A stretch of 64,000 nucleotides of DNA from Actinomadura livida (GTDB lineage Bacteria > Actinomycetota > Actinomycetes > Streptosporangiales > Streptosporangiaceae). The notes beneath the pieces are model-generated. The model was not told where the DNA came from. It worked only from the letters and a program-made list of their open reading frames with translations, and did no database searches. The stretch lies in assembly GCF_014648675.1 (NCBI RefSeq), contig NZ_BMRO01000013.1, positions 1-64,000 on the forward strand. Reading direction: 5' to 3'. Made by a program: the position numbers and the translations under genes. Positions 1-7,707 of this stretch are shown one piece after another (within the stretch, counting starts at the first letter, position 1; every line of letters starts with the position of its first letter).

Positions 1-77
1 GTGCGCGCCGCCGGGCGTGCGGCCCCGTGCGCGCCGCCGGGCGTGCGGCCCCGTGCGCGCCGCCGGGCGTGCGGCCC
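1..77. repeat. 26-bp tandem repeat, about three copies
   Basis: Three consecutive near-perfect copies of a 26-base unit beginning GTGCGCGCCGCC start at positions 1, 27 and 53. The last copy lacks its final base. The array is cut by the window edge, so more copies may lie to the left. It can be read in two frames as Arg/Ala/Pro-rich peptide, but no start, ribosome site or gene context supports translation. Confidence 0.85.
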
Positions 78-298
78 TCTTTGCGTTATCTCGCAGGCGA
101 GATTGTGGAGGGCATCTCGCCCTCGTACACGGTTGTCATCCGCCGGATCCAGTGAAACCGCTCAAGAACGATCTAGAGATGTCAGGTCACGGCCAGAGGC
201 GGCCACGCGGCTAACCTAACGATTGCGGCATCCACCGACGTTGACCGATGCGGGAATGTCAGGCTTGAGCTACCGCATACTTAGTTGAGGGCGGCGAG

Positions 299-1123
299 GT
301 GGGCATGGGTTGGAAGTACTGGCGTAAGGTTCTTGGATTCTTCTTCATCTCAGCAGCCTCCGGCGCCGGCCTGGTTGCGATCGGTGTCTATGGCGAGGGC
401 TTCGCCAAAGACGACGACAAACGGCTCATGTACTTGGTCGGGGGCGTGCTCGCGCTGACGGCGGTGCTCGGCACGTTCATCGAGAACCACATGGCGGAAC
501 GCGCACGCGCCCGTGCGCGCGAACGCGCGATCAAGGCCGAGGCCGAGATGACGCTCCTCTACAACAACATCCTTCTGCCAAGCGCACAGCGCATGCGTGA
601 CCAGGTTTCCAAATACGTCAGCGACCACCCCCGGACCACACCTATCGATGTCGCGTCCCAACAGAACTTCGAACGGTTCCTCGAAGAGATCCTCGAAGGC
701 GCGGTGCGTCTCATCGCCCCGCCAGCTCCTCCCAATTTCCATACCCGGGCGAGAGCATCGTTCTACTCACGGACCGCAGCCGACGATTATGAGCTGGTCA
801 AGTTCAGTCCAGTGACGGCGCCTTCGCCACGCGCGAAGATCGAGGGCGCGCATCCTGGTGGCAGCCACATTAAAGTCGACATCCTGGACAAGGACGCTAT
901 ATGGGTGGTCGACGGTACGCCCCCCAATATTAGTTATCTGAAACCAACATCTGTGAACTCGTATGAGGCTGTTATCGCTGCACCGGTCATCTGTAATGGC
1001 AGGCAATTCGGCGTTCTTTCGATCGACGCACCGACCGCCAAGGACTTCATCGTTGAACACCGCAACTTGATCCGTGCACTGGCCGACCTGATTGCTGCCA
1101 GCAAACTCCTGACCGACAACTGA
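299..1123 (+). CDS. membrane-anchored protein with GAF-like C-terminal domain
   Basis: The 274-aa product has two predicted membrane helices near residues 10-32 and 44-63. A strongly charged Arg/Glu/Ala-rich segment (about 65-85) follows and could form a coiled coil. The C-terminal half looks like a cytoplasmic GAF-type domain: a 'IAAPVICNGRQFGVLSID' strand-turn-strand near residue 225-242 and a closing helix. This layout suggests a membrane-tethered small-molecule or signal sensor, but no ligand residues can be named and no catalytic domain is attached. The start is GTG at 299; ATG at 305 is a close alternative. A small membrane protein follows 22 bases downstream, so the two may be co-transcribed. 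Function is not known. Confidence 0.7.
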   Translation: MGMGWKYWRKVLGFFFISAASGAGLVAIGVYGEGFAKDDDKRLMYLVGGVLALTAVLGTFIENHMAERARARARERAIKAEAEMTLLYNNILLPSAQRMRDQVSKYVSDHPRTTPIDVASQQNFERFLEEILEGAVRLIAPPAPPNFHTRARASFYSRTAADDYELVKFSPVTAPSPRAKIEGAHPGGSHIKVDILDKDAIWVVDGTPPNISYLKPTSVNSYEAVIAAPVICNGRQFGVLSIDAPTAKDFIVEHRNLIRALADLIAASKLLTDN

Positions 1124-1145
1124 GTAGCGAGGACGGTGGTCTGGC

Positions 1146-1502
1146 TTGGCTGCGAGTGGCTCGTCCCATGAGCAGGGCGAAGAGGAACGGCGCGCCAGGT
1201 TGTGGGAGGTCTACGGTGCCATGATCGAGGAGCGGCGCGCGGCCTTCCAGGAGGCAACCGAGAGGATTGATAGCGAACTGGGACGAGAGCATGAAGAGGC
1301 GTTTCCCCGTTCAATCATTGCGTTGCTCGCCACTGCCTCGTTGATACTTAGCGGCGTCTTCCTCTTCCAGATGCTGGATACCCGCTGGTGGATCGTCCCG
1401 GTGGCCTTGGCGCTAATTTCGCTGATCAGCGCTCTCTCTTTTGCCTTGCGCGGTTTCGGAATCCAGCTTGTTATTCGCCGACGCAGCTCCAGGCGCGGCT
1501 AG
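1146..1502 (+). CDS. small two-helix membrane protein, unknown function
   Basis: The 118-aa product begins with a charged, Glu/Arg-rich helix (residues 8-50). Two hydrophobic segments follow (about 57-77 and 81-101) and then a basic tail. The annotated start is TTG at 1146; an in-frame ATG at 1221 would give a shorter form that keeps both helices. It lies directly behind the GAF-like membrane protein on the same strand, and a charged cytoplasmic helix before a hairpin is compatible with a partner or regulatory subunit. No family was recognised. Confidence 0.55.
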   Translation: MAASGSSHEQGEEERRARLWEVYGAMIEERRAAFQEATERIDSELGREHEEAFPRSIIALLATASLILSGVFLFQMLDTRWWIVPVALALISLISALSFALRGFGIQLVIRRRSSRRG

Positions 1503-1568
1503 GACGTGCGATGAAGCGGCACTTGAGCGAGCCTGCAGTCGGGCAGTGATATTTGGTCTTGCCCTTAT

Positions 1569-1706
1569 TTAAGTTCGGGCATAGAGTCGCTCGATCCAAA
1601 CCTCTTGCTGTCTTTCCGGGTAGAGATCATAGAAACCGCGTGCGTTGGTGTACCAGCCGGAGGTGAACCCCTCGGTTCGAATGCGATACCTGTCGTCATC
1701 GTTCAG
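1569..1706 (-). CDS. 45-codon gene at the end of the HemB/HemC-like cluster
   Basis: After the HMBS-like gene stop, a frame of 45 codons runs to TAA at 1569. The predicted peptide contains 'RYRIRTEGFTSGWYTNARG' and ends 'VWIERLYART'. Composition and third-position GC look like coding sequence rather than chance. The only start that fits is CTG at 1706, whose CTGA overlaps the upstream TGA, the same geometry as the coupled overlaps elsewhere in the window. CTG starts are rare, so a frameshift extension or read-through of the upstream gene is an alternative. Function unknown. The position suggests it acts with the two tetrapyrrole-enzyme relatives. Confidence 0.4.
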   Translation of the reverse strand: MNDDDRYRIRTEGFTSGWYTNARGFYDLYPERQQEVWIERLYART

Positions 1707-2716
1707 TGCAGACGAGTGCCGGCGATGATGCTTCGGGCGTTCTTGCGGATTAGGCTCGCGGCTACGAAGGCACCGAGTTCGTACGCGTGCTCGGGGATGT
1801 CCCATTCGTGGGCGTAGGCGAACGTCGCGCCGTCGCGGCTGAACACCATGCCGATCAGGCTGAGCTGGCCGTCGTCGGTGGTGTTGCAGTGCCCGGCAAT
1901 GGGACTGTTGCAGTGCCCTTGGAGCGCGTGGAGCATGGTTCGCTCGGCGAGGATATGCGTGCGGGTCACGGCGTCATCGATGACCTGGAGAAGCTCCACA
2001 ATTCCCTCGTCGGCCTTGCGGCACTGGACGCCGACCACTCCGGCCCCGATGGCGGGGCACATCTCCTCCAGGCTGAGGAGCTGCGAGATGCGGTGTTCCA
2101 TGCCGACCTTGGCCAGGCCACCGCCCGCCAGGACCAGGGCATCCACCTCCCGCTCTTCGTCGAGTCGATTCAGGCGCGGGACGACGTTGCCGCGGAACCG
2201 CTGCACGTTGAGATCGGGGCGGTTGCGCAGCAGCTGGGCCTTGCGCCGCACGGCTGACGTCCCGATGCGCGCCCCGGGCGGAAGGTCACTGAGCGTGCTG
2301 TACTTCGAGCCGTCGGGGAAGACCACGGCGTCGCGCACGTCGTCACGTTGGAGGTAAGCGGCGAAGACGAACTCTTTCGGCAGGGGGACGTCGCCCGGAA
2401 CGTCCTTCATGCAGTGAACGGCGGCGTCGATCTGTCCCATCATCAGGGCCTTGTCGATCTCCTTCATGAACAGGCCCTTGCCGCCCAGCTCCGACAGGTC
2501 GCCCTTGTATCGGTCCGCCGATGTCTCGATGGGGATGTATTCGATTTCCAGGCCGGGCACTACGGCCGTGAGGGCGTCGATGACGCGCCGGGCGTAGGCG
2601 CGGGCGAGGTGGCTGGTGCGCCCACCGAGCCGGAACGCCCTCGCGGGCAGTGCCTCACGGAAGTAGGTGGCGGCTGGGGTGAGAGAGGTGCTCGATTCGG
2701 AAGGAACGACGGTCAT
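1703..2716 (-). CDS. hydroxymethylbilane synthase-like protein (HemC paralog)
   Basis: The 337-aa product aligns through its length with porphobilinogen deaminase. It keeps the phosphate/arginine-rich motifs 'GGKGLFMKEID' (78-88), 'HCMKDVP' with the catalytic-type Asp105, 'IGTSAVRRKAQLL' (151-163) and 'RGNVVPRL' (175-182). It also keeps the dipyrromethane-cofactor cysteine in 'GHCNSPI' (Cys269). Known HemC builds linear tetrapyrrole from four porphobilinogens in the cytosol. Differences from canonical enzymes include 'PAIGAG' for PA(V/I)GQG and a diverged N-terminal 30 residues. It lies 12 bases behind a HemB-like gene that lacks its catalytic lysines, away from any other heme gene. A role in ordinary heme synthesis is therefore doubtful and a specialised pyrrole or oligopyrrole pathway is inferred. 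ATG at 2716 was chosen; GTG at 2719 is adjacent. Confidence 0.8.
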   Translation of the reverse strand: MTVVPSESSTSLTPAATYFREALPARAFRLGGRTSHLARAYARRVIDALTAVVPGLEIEYIPIETSADRYKGDLSELGGKGLFMKEIDKALMMGQIDAAVHCMKDVPGDVPLPKEFVFAAYLQRDDVRDAVVFPDGSKYSTLSDLPPGARIGTSAVRRKAQLLRNRPDLNVQRFRGNVVPRLNRLDEEREVDALVLAGGGLAKVGMEHRISQLLSLEEMCPAIGAGVVGVQCRKADEGIVELLQVIDDAVTRTHILAERTMLHALQGHCNSPIAGHCNTTDDGQLSLIGMVFSRDGATFAYAHEWDIPEHAYELGAFVAASLIRKNARSIIAGTRLH

Positions 2717-2728
2717 CACGGAGTGCTT

Positions 2729-3625
2729 TCAGGACGTTGGGACGGTGGGCGACGCATCACCGAGCGTAGTTGCGAGCGTCAGTGCGGCATGGCTGACCAC
2801 ACGCGATGCTCCGGCGCGCAGGAGCATGGCGTACTCCTCGGCCAGCAGCGAGGGCGGAAGGGTGATGCACTCTCCAGAGACGGAGAAAGGCAATAGGGGC
2901 ACGTCGGCCTTGGTGTGCAGGCCGCTGAGTATGTCGGTGGCGAACAGGGCGGGCTCGATCAATAGCGAGTCGGCGCCTTCGGCCACCATCATCAGCCCCC
3001 GCTCAACAGCCGTGGCCGTTGATCCCGAAACGGAGAGCTGGAAGGGCCGACGCGCTGACTGTGGCCGGATGTCCATCGCGGCGCGGTATCCGCCGTAGAG
3101 GCGTGAGCTCACGATCAGATGCGGCATGATGCGGACCTGGTCGAACCCAGCGGCGTCGAGCGCGCTCCGGCACGCCGCGATCGAGCCGGGGATCATGGCG
3201 GCGGGGCCGATCACGTCGGCTCCGGCCCTGGCTTGCGTCACGGCCTGGCGCGCCAGCGCCGCATTGGTTGCCGCCTGGTCGGGCTTCCCAGCGCGCCCGG
3301 TGAGGTGGCATTCGCCGGTCGAGGCGTAGGCGCATAAACAGGTCTCGGTCATCACCTCCATACTCGGCTGCGTCGACTTGATGACGCAGATCGCACGTGT
3401 CATCACCGAGTCATGGGCTGCTGCTCTTGTCCCTGAGACATCACGCCGGTCGGTGGCGAAGACCTTCACGGCGGTTACGCCTGCCGTATGGGCGCGCGCC
3501 GTCACTCGAGGGAGTTGGTCCAAGGAGTAGGTGGGCATGGAGCCGCCGGCGCTGCTGTCTTCTCGGACGAGCACGACCATGACGAGGCGCTCAGCGGAGA
3601 GCTTCAGGGGTGAGCCCTTGAGCAC
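2729..3625 (-). CDS. porphobilinogen synthase-like protein lacking both Schiff-base lysines
   Basis: The 298-aa product has the HemB (delta-aminolevulinate dehydratase) fold signature: 'GGSMPTYSLDQL' near the start, 'AGADVIGPAAMIPGSI' (134-149), 'LDAAGFDQVRIMPH' (156-169) and 'SVSGEC' (248-253). The three zinc-type cysteines are kept in 'TCLCAYASTGEC' (Cys96, Cys98, Cys106). However, the segment that carries the first Schiff-base lysine in known enzymes (YS-K before FYGPFR) is 'IVSSRLYGGYR', and the second (MVKP) is 'LLIEP', with Glu224 in place of lysine. Normal condensation of two aminolevulinates should not be possible. The gene is coupled to a HemC-like gene, so a substrate-shifted or non-catalytic role is inferred. 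Start is GTG at 3625, with a purine-rich AGAGGA upstream. Confidence 0.8.
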   Translation of the reverse strand: MLKGSPLKLSAERLVMVVLVREDSSAGGSMPTYSLDQLPRVTARAHTAGVTAVKVFATDRRDVSGTRAAAHDSVMTRAICVIKSTQPSMEVMTETCLCAYASTGECHLTGRAGKPDQAATNAALARQAVTQARAGADVIGPAAMIPGSIAACRSALDAAGFDQVRIMPHLIVSSRLYGGYRAAMDIRPQSARRPFQLSVSGSTATAVERGLMMVAEGADSLLIEPALFATDILSGLHTKADVPLLPFSVSGECITLPPSLLAEEYAMLLRAGASRVVSHAALTLATTLGDASPTVPTS

Positions 3626-3708
3626 GCGACGTGTCCTCTCTTACCGAAGTGCTGTTGAAGGGCCCGGAGCGGGACCGTAGAGGGGCGAAGGTCCTCCGGG
3701 GCCTGGAG

Positions 3709-3746
3709 GGTCCTGGAACCGCATGAATCAACGCGGCTCCAGGACC
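3709..3746. terminator. strong inverted repeat between two minus-strand operons
   Basis: The arm GGTCCTGGAACCGC (3709-3722) pairs with GCGGCTCCAGGACC (3733-3746) over 14 bp with one mismatch, around a 10-base loop. It lies 50 bases past the stop of the gene ending at 3796 and 84 bases before the HemB-like start, where a terminator would separate the two units. No clear U-tract follows on the minus strand, so a processing or regulatory hairpin is also possible. Confidence 0.5.
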
Positions 3747-3795
3747 CGCACCCCGTAACCCTCTTCCCTTCTGGCGCTGTGGGGTGTGACCTGCA

Positions 3796-4266
3796 TCAAG
3801 GCGCGCAGTGCTGTGGGATTGGGTCCGCGCCCGAGGTGCGCATCTGGACGCGCGACGGCTCGTCCTGGTCGGTTTGTGGCACCGCCGAATGCGCGTTCGG
3901 CACGGGCTGTCCTGCCTCCGTCGCCTTCCTCACGAGCGTGATGTGCTCGTCCACGACCTCTTCGAGTTCCAGGCGAACTTGCTGCTGGCATTGGTCGATC
4001 GTCCGGCGGAACATGCCGTGCATGGTCATCGCCTCGTCCCACGCCTGCGCCACGATGCCGAGGGCCGCTCCAATGGCCTCATCAGCGGGACGGCGCTTCA
4101 TGCCCGCCAGCTCCGCCGCTGTGCGGTCCTGCACGTAGGCGGTCATCAGACCGACGCGCACGAAGGGGATGCCGTGCTCGAAAAGCCGGTCGGCGAACAG
4201 AGTCGAGATCAGCGCACCCATGGCTTCCGGCTTGGCCGCGTACGCCATCGGTCCGCTCGCCGTCAT
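3796..4266 (-). CDS. unknown protein, third gene of a coupled operon
   Basis: The 156-aa product is mostly helical, with a hydrophobic/amphipathic middle ('EHGIPFVRVGLMTAYVQD') and a Gln/Glu-rich helix (about 95-115). The C-terminus is polar and probably disordered. It has no signal peptide or obvious metal or catalytic motif. Its ATG at 4266 overlaps the preceding stop in an ATGA, so translation is coupled to the helix-turn-helix gene upstream. No family was recognised. Because the operon faces away from an XRE/DUF397 pair, it may belong to that regulatory island. Confidence 0.65.
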   Translation of the reverse strand: MTASGPMAYAAKPEAMGALISTLFADRLFEHGIPFVRVGLMTAYVQDRTAAELAGMKRRPADEAIGAALGIVAQAWDEAMTMHGMFRRTIDQCQQQVRLELEEVVDEHITLVRKATEAGQPVPNAHSAVPQTDQDEPSRVQMRTSGADPIPQHCAP

Positions 4267-4892
4267 CGGGGTGCCCCCACGGTGCGCAGCGCCGCCTTCA
4301 CCTGGACCACGGCCTCGGTCGGGTTGTCGGCCTCGCACAGCCAGACGCCTCCGCCCCAGCTGAACCACCAGCGGTCGGCATCACTCGCGCGGCGCTGGCA
4401 TTCGATTGCGACCCCGCGCGAGTTTGCGCCCTTGGACACGCGCAACCGGTGCTCTTCGACCATGTCGACGGTGAGATTCTGTCCTCGCAGGAGGTTCGCC
4501 AGCGTGACCACGTACGCCGCGCCCTCCGAAGCTGCCGGCCCGGGGTTGCTCTCCTGCTCGTCACGGTTCACAGGCAAGGCATTGCCGCTCGCGTCCGCGG
4601 GTTGGGTCCTCACGTAGCGGCGAAGGCTTCGCAGGTTCGGCGGTCCGCACGTCCCCAACTTGGCGACGACTTCGAGTTCCGGCTTGAGATACCGCCGCGG
4701 CGACCCGACGGCGTCTTGAACCACCGAGATGAGGCCCTCTTCCTCCCAGCGCACCAGCACACCGACCTGGAGGCCGGTGATGGCGAACGCATCGCGCGCG
4801 GCGATCCACGGGCCGTCGGCGGTGGTCATGCCGTTGATCTCGGCAACCTTGCCGAGCTGCTTTCGGGGGTAGTCCGATACCACCAAGGTCAT
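4263..4892 (-). CDS. MerR/excisionase-like helix-turn-helix protein of unknown role
   Basis: The 209-aa product has an N-terminal DNA-binding-like segment (about 28-80). Its pattern 'AITGLQVGVLVRWEEEGLI' followed by '..PRRYLKPEL' resembles MerR and other winged helix proteins that recognise DNA through an 'R(R)Y' wing. The middle (95-135) is polar. The C-terminal part contains 'RWWFSWGGGVWLCEADNPTEAV', a compact Trp-rich domain that occurs in small actinobacterial proteins next to regulators, though no name can be given. Start ATG 4892 overlaps the upstream stop (ATGA), and its own stop overlaps the next gene in the same way. It may be the local regulator of this operon; direct evidence is lacking. 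Confidence 0.65.
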   Translation of the reverse strand: MTLVVSDYPRKQLGKVAEINGMTTADGPWIAARDAFAITGLQVGVLVRWEEEGLISVVQDAVGSPRRYLKPELEVVAKLGTCGPPNLRSLRRYVRTQPADASGNALPVNRDEQESNPGPAASEGAAYVVTLANLLRGQNLTVDMVEEHRLRVSKGANSRGVAIECQRRASDADRWWFSWGGGVWLCEADNPTEAVVQVKAALRTVGAPR

Positions 4893-5257
4893 GCCGCTAC
4901 TGCCTCTTTCATCTGGGTTCTGATCTGGTGTGCCGCCGCCCTGGAGTCGTTCGCCGGCCGGATGAACTCGCCCGTGCGGATGTCGTAGAGCCACCACGCC
5001 CCGTCCCGGCAGTAGTGGCAGCCGACCGTGACGGCTCGTCCGGGCACGCCCAGGGGGATCACGTTGAGGACGACGTAACCCTCGGCCTCGGCGAAGACCG
5101 TGACGATGCCCTCCAAATGGGCGAATGCCCTAGACAGGCTGGCCAGGAACGCAACGCGCTCGCGCTGGGGGATCAGGGTGGCGGGGCCGCGCGTCCGCTT
5201 CGCCTCCGGGGGCGGGGGGACGTATCGCGCCTTGGGAGACCGCACGTGTGCTCCCAT
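4889..5257 (-). CDS. small Trp/Cys-containing protein of unknown function
   Basis: The 122-aa product has a basic N-terminus, a helix around residues 30-48 and a compact beta-rich C-terminal half with 'GCHYCRDGAWWLYDIRTGEF'. This half resembles in spacing the Trp-rich tail of the next protein ('WWFSWGGGVWLCE'), so the two may share a fold. The gene starts with ATG at 5257, only two bases after a 19-codon mini-ORF, and its stop overlaps the next start (ATGA). No enzyme motif is visible. It belongs to a four-member coupled unit facing the XRE regulator. Confidence 0.65.
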   Translation of the reverse strand: MGAHVRSPKARYVPPPPEAKRTRGPATLIPQRERVAFLASLSRAFAHLEGIVTVFAEAEGYVVLNVIPLGVPGRAVTVGCHYCRDGAWWLYDIRTGEFIRPANDSRAAAHQIRTQMKEAVAA

Positions 5258-5259
5258 GG

Positions 5260-5319
5260 TCAGGCTCCGAAGACATGGCCGTTGCCGTCCGGGCTCCGGT
5301 ATTCGTCGATAATCTTCAT
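5260..5319 (-). CDS. 19-aa mini-ORF leading a coupled operon
   Basis: On the minus strand an ATG at 5319 opens the peptide MKIIDEYRSPDGNGHVFGA, ending in TGA at 5260, two bases before the ATG of the next gene. A GGAAG ribosome site lies about seven bases upstream of its ATG, a better site than that of the following gene. It could be a leader peptide that couples or tunes translation, or a small functional peptide. The Gly/Asn-rich tail and lack of a hydrophobic segment argue against a membrane peptide. It is too short for statistical support on its own. Confidence 0.4.
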   Translation of the reverse strand: MKIIDEYRSPDGNGHVFGA

Positions 5320-5583
5320 GATCGGCTTCCTTCGTGCGTGGGGCAGTTGTTCCTCTGCTGTGGCGAAGCGCGGAACGGGCGCCCTGACCGGCTCGCCGAG
5401 ATCACGGATTGTCGCGAACTACCTCCGTGCTGACACCGAGTAGAGCACCATGAAAACCAGGACTGCAAGGTGTCAGAGTGAATCTCCGTGCCGAATTTCC
5501 GCAGGTCGGAGACTCATTGCGAATCGTGCGGGGGGATGCTTTCATTTCGAGTGAAAGACCGCCCCGGGATGGAGGTGAAGCGG

Positions 5584-6468
5584 ATGACGGGAGCCGCGAC
5601 GGGGTCGACCGTCCCTCGGAGGCAGCTCGGCCGGTACCTGCGCGAACTTCGGACGAACGCACGCCTAACGGTGCAAGCCGCCGCGAAAGCGCTCGAATGG
5701 TCCGAGGCGAAGATGTGGAGGATCGAGACCGGGCAAACGTCCCTGCGGTCTCACGACGTCGAGCTAATGTGCCGCGTCTACGGGGCACGCGACGAGCTGA
5801 AAGTGGCCCTGATGGGCCTCGCCAAGGAAACCAAAGGAAAGGGGTGGTGGCACGCCTACGGCGACGTCATCCCGGACGGCTTCGACCTGTTCATCGGCCT
5901 AGAGGAGGCAGCACGCAGCCGAGAGGAGTACTCACCTGAGTTGATCCCTGGCCTTCTTCAGACCCCCGACTATGCCCGGGCGGTCATCCGGAACAACACC
6001 CGTCTACAGGACGAGGAGATTGACCGCAGGGTGCAACTGCGAGTCCAGCGACAGACGCTGGTCACTCGTCCAACGGCGCCTCCCGAACTGAAGGTGGTTT
6101 TGAACGAGGCCGTGGTGCGTCGGGTGGTGGGTGGGCCGACAATCATGGCCGCTCAACTCGGCCACCTCGCAGAGGTGAACCAACGCGCCAACGTGTCTGT
6201 CCGCGTCGTGCCGTTCTCGACGGGCGCGCATAAGGGGCTGGACACCGGACCGTTCATCGTCCTCCGGTTCCCGACGACGGCGGACGGTCGCGACCACGAA
6301 CCGCCGACAGTCTATGTGCAAGGCTTCACCGGGGCCCTGTATCTGGACAAACCCCGTGAGATCGACCGCTACGCCGAAGCGTTCGCGGCCATTTGGAGCA
6401 ACGCCTTGCCTTCGGAGGACAGTTCGGCGTTGTTCCGGCAGATAGCAAGGGAGATGAACGAACCATGA
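5584..6468 (+). CDS. XRE-family transcriptional regulator with DUF5753 domain
   Basis: The 294-aa product begins with a lambda-repressor-type helix-turn-helix (about residues 12-68: 'LGRYLRELRTNARLTVQAAA', then 'EWSEAKMWRIETGQTSL'). The rest is the C-terminal domain typical of actinobacterial regulators paired with DUF397 proteins, including 'YSPELIPGLLQTPDYARAVI' and 'VSVRVVPFSTGAHKGLDTG'. ATG at 5584 is chosen because GGAGGTG sits six bases before it; longer in-frame starts lack this. Its TGA overlaps the ATG of the DUF397 gene. In Streptomyces such pairs influence development and secondary metabolism. The divergent minus-strand operon is a plausible target. Confidence 0.9.
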   Translation: MTGAATGSTVPRRQLGRYLRELRTNARLTVQAAAKALEWSEAKMWRIETGQTSLRSHDVELMCRVYGARDELKVALMGLAKETKGKGWWHAYGDVIPDGFDLFIGLEEAARSREEYSPELIPGLLQTPDYARAVIRNNTRLQDEEIDRRVQLRVQRQTLVTRPTAPPELKVVLNEAVVRRVVGGPTIMAAQLGHLAEVNQRANVSVRVVPFSTGAHKGLDTGPFIVLRFPTTADGRDHEPPTVYVQGFTGALYLDKPREIDRYAEAFAAIWSNALPSEDSSALFRQIAREMNEP

Positions 6469-6665
6469 GCGCTGACTTCGCTGCGGCCAAGTGGCGTAAA
6501 AGCAGCCGTAGCAACTCCGAGCAGGAGTGTGTGGAGATCGCAGAGGCATCGTCGGCCATCGGTATCCGTGACAGCAAGAACCCCAACGGCGGTCATCTCG
6601 CCCTCAAGCGTGCCGTTTTTGCCGGCCTCCTCAACCGCATGAAGGCTGGCGACTTCGACATCTAG
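6465..6665 (+). CDS. DUF397 small protein, partner of the XRE regulator
   Basis: The 66-aa product shows the DUF397 pattern: 'AAKWRKSSRSNSEQECVEIA' at the N-terminus, then 'IGIRDSKNPNGGHLAL' and a closing amphipathic helix. The start ATG at 6465 overlaps the stop of the XRE gene (ATGA), so the pair is translationally coupled. Family members act as small antagonists or co-factors of the adjacent XRE protein, by analogy with the Streptomyces bldB/whiJ-type sets. That role here is inferred from family and context. Confidence 0.9.
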   Translation: MSADFAAAKWRKSSRSNSEQECVEIAEASSAIGIRDSKNPNGGHLALKRAVFAGLLNRMKAGDFDI

Positions 6666-7002
6666 CCGGGTGCGTCCCGGCATGGGTGAGTTTGACGATG
6701 TCGCGAGGTGTACGCGGGCCCCGGGTAGGTGGAACGCCATCGGGGCCTGCGCGGTCGTCCGCTCGATCTAGGCTAATGCCTCATCGGTCAAGTTTATCGC
6801 TAGGCGTGTCCTGCATGTTCATACGTCAGGCAGGCAGCCAGGTCAAATATTGTACCGAACTTGGGATCATCGACGCCGAAGATTAGATCGACGCATGTCG
6901 ATAGTTGTTTGGCGGGTCGACCGATCGCCAGGGCCGCACTTATAGCTACGTACTATCGGTGGTCCCGCGCCGCAAGCCGGGAGCATCTCAACTGCAGTTC
7001 TA
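6666..7002. other. 337-bp intergenic stretch of lower GC
   Basis: No gene is supported here. The stretch between the DUF397 gene and the end of the minus-strand membrane-protein gene is visibly richer in A and T than the flanks, as is that gene. This suggests both came from a different source than the GC-rich surroundings. No hairpin with a T-tract, tRNA or repeat was seen. Confidence 0.5.
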
Positions 7003-7536
7003 TTATTCGAGCATTGGAGAACCATGACTGGACGGGGTTTGATTGGGCCACGGCCAACTTTCCGAGACGATCTTGAAACCTTCACCGCCATACATGGAAT
7101 CATAATGTATCTCTATTTGAATCCGACATCGAATCAAATCCAAAAACCATGAATGCTGATTTACGTTGAAATTCTCAAGACAAATGAGGAAGATGTCAGA
7201 TCCGGCAGGAATTGGCTGACCCGCACGGAAGGTTCTTGCGCCAGGCCATTCTGGCAGGTTTTTCAGCATACTATTTACAATAGACTCCTCCCAGGGACCA
7301 AGGGGGTTGCCATCTAGAATCAGTACCGTCTTGCGAATGATTGCCGGCCCGAGCCCCCAATTGGCTAACCTAATTCCAGTTCTTCCGCCGTTGATTCTCG
7401 CGTGACGAAATTCTAGAAGCGGTCGAATCGAATTCCGATTGTGTTGCTGCTGATTTCTTACTGCCATGACGGAAACCACGAGAGACAATACGGCTATTGC
7501 GGTTGCGCAGACCGCAGTCACGGTGTTTGCGTCCAT
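7003..7536 (-). CDS. single-span membrane protein in AT-richer DNA
   Basis: The 177-aa product has one N-terminal membrane helix (about residues 7-27). A beta-rich cytoplasmic domain follows, with 'RPLLEFRHARINGGRTGIRL' and 'NWGLGPAIIRKTVLILDG'. The pattern 'L.N.G.GPA.I....' occurs in small membrane-anchored actinobacterial and phage-encoded proteins of unknown role. Codon use is less GC-biased than its neighbours, pointing to horizontal transfer. It ends facing the DUF397 gene and starts away from a recombinase remnant, so it is probably cargo of a mobile element. No defined function. Confidence 0.65.
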   Translation of the reverse strand: MDANTVTAVCATAIAVLSLVVSVMAVRNQQQHNRNSIRPLLEFRHARINGGRTGIRLANWGLGPAIIRKTVLILDGNPLGPWEESIVNSMLKNLPEWPGARTFRAGQPIPAGSDIFLICLENFNVNQHSWFLDLIRCRIQIEIHYDSMYGGEGFKIVSESWPWPNQTPSSHGSPMLE

Positions 7537-7707
7537 CGCAACCTTCCAGATCAGCGATCATCGAAGAGCCACCCCTCTTAAGACTCCCGTCAGGGCGATC
7601 CCGTTCCCGACTCCTCCCACTCGACCCGATGGCGCCGACCGGCTACCAGTCGGAGATCGAACTGGCACCGCAGTACTCTGGGGGGCGGAGCAGGAGTGTT
7701 TCGGTAG

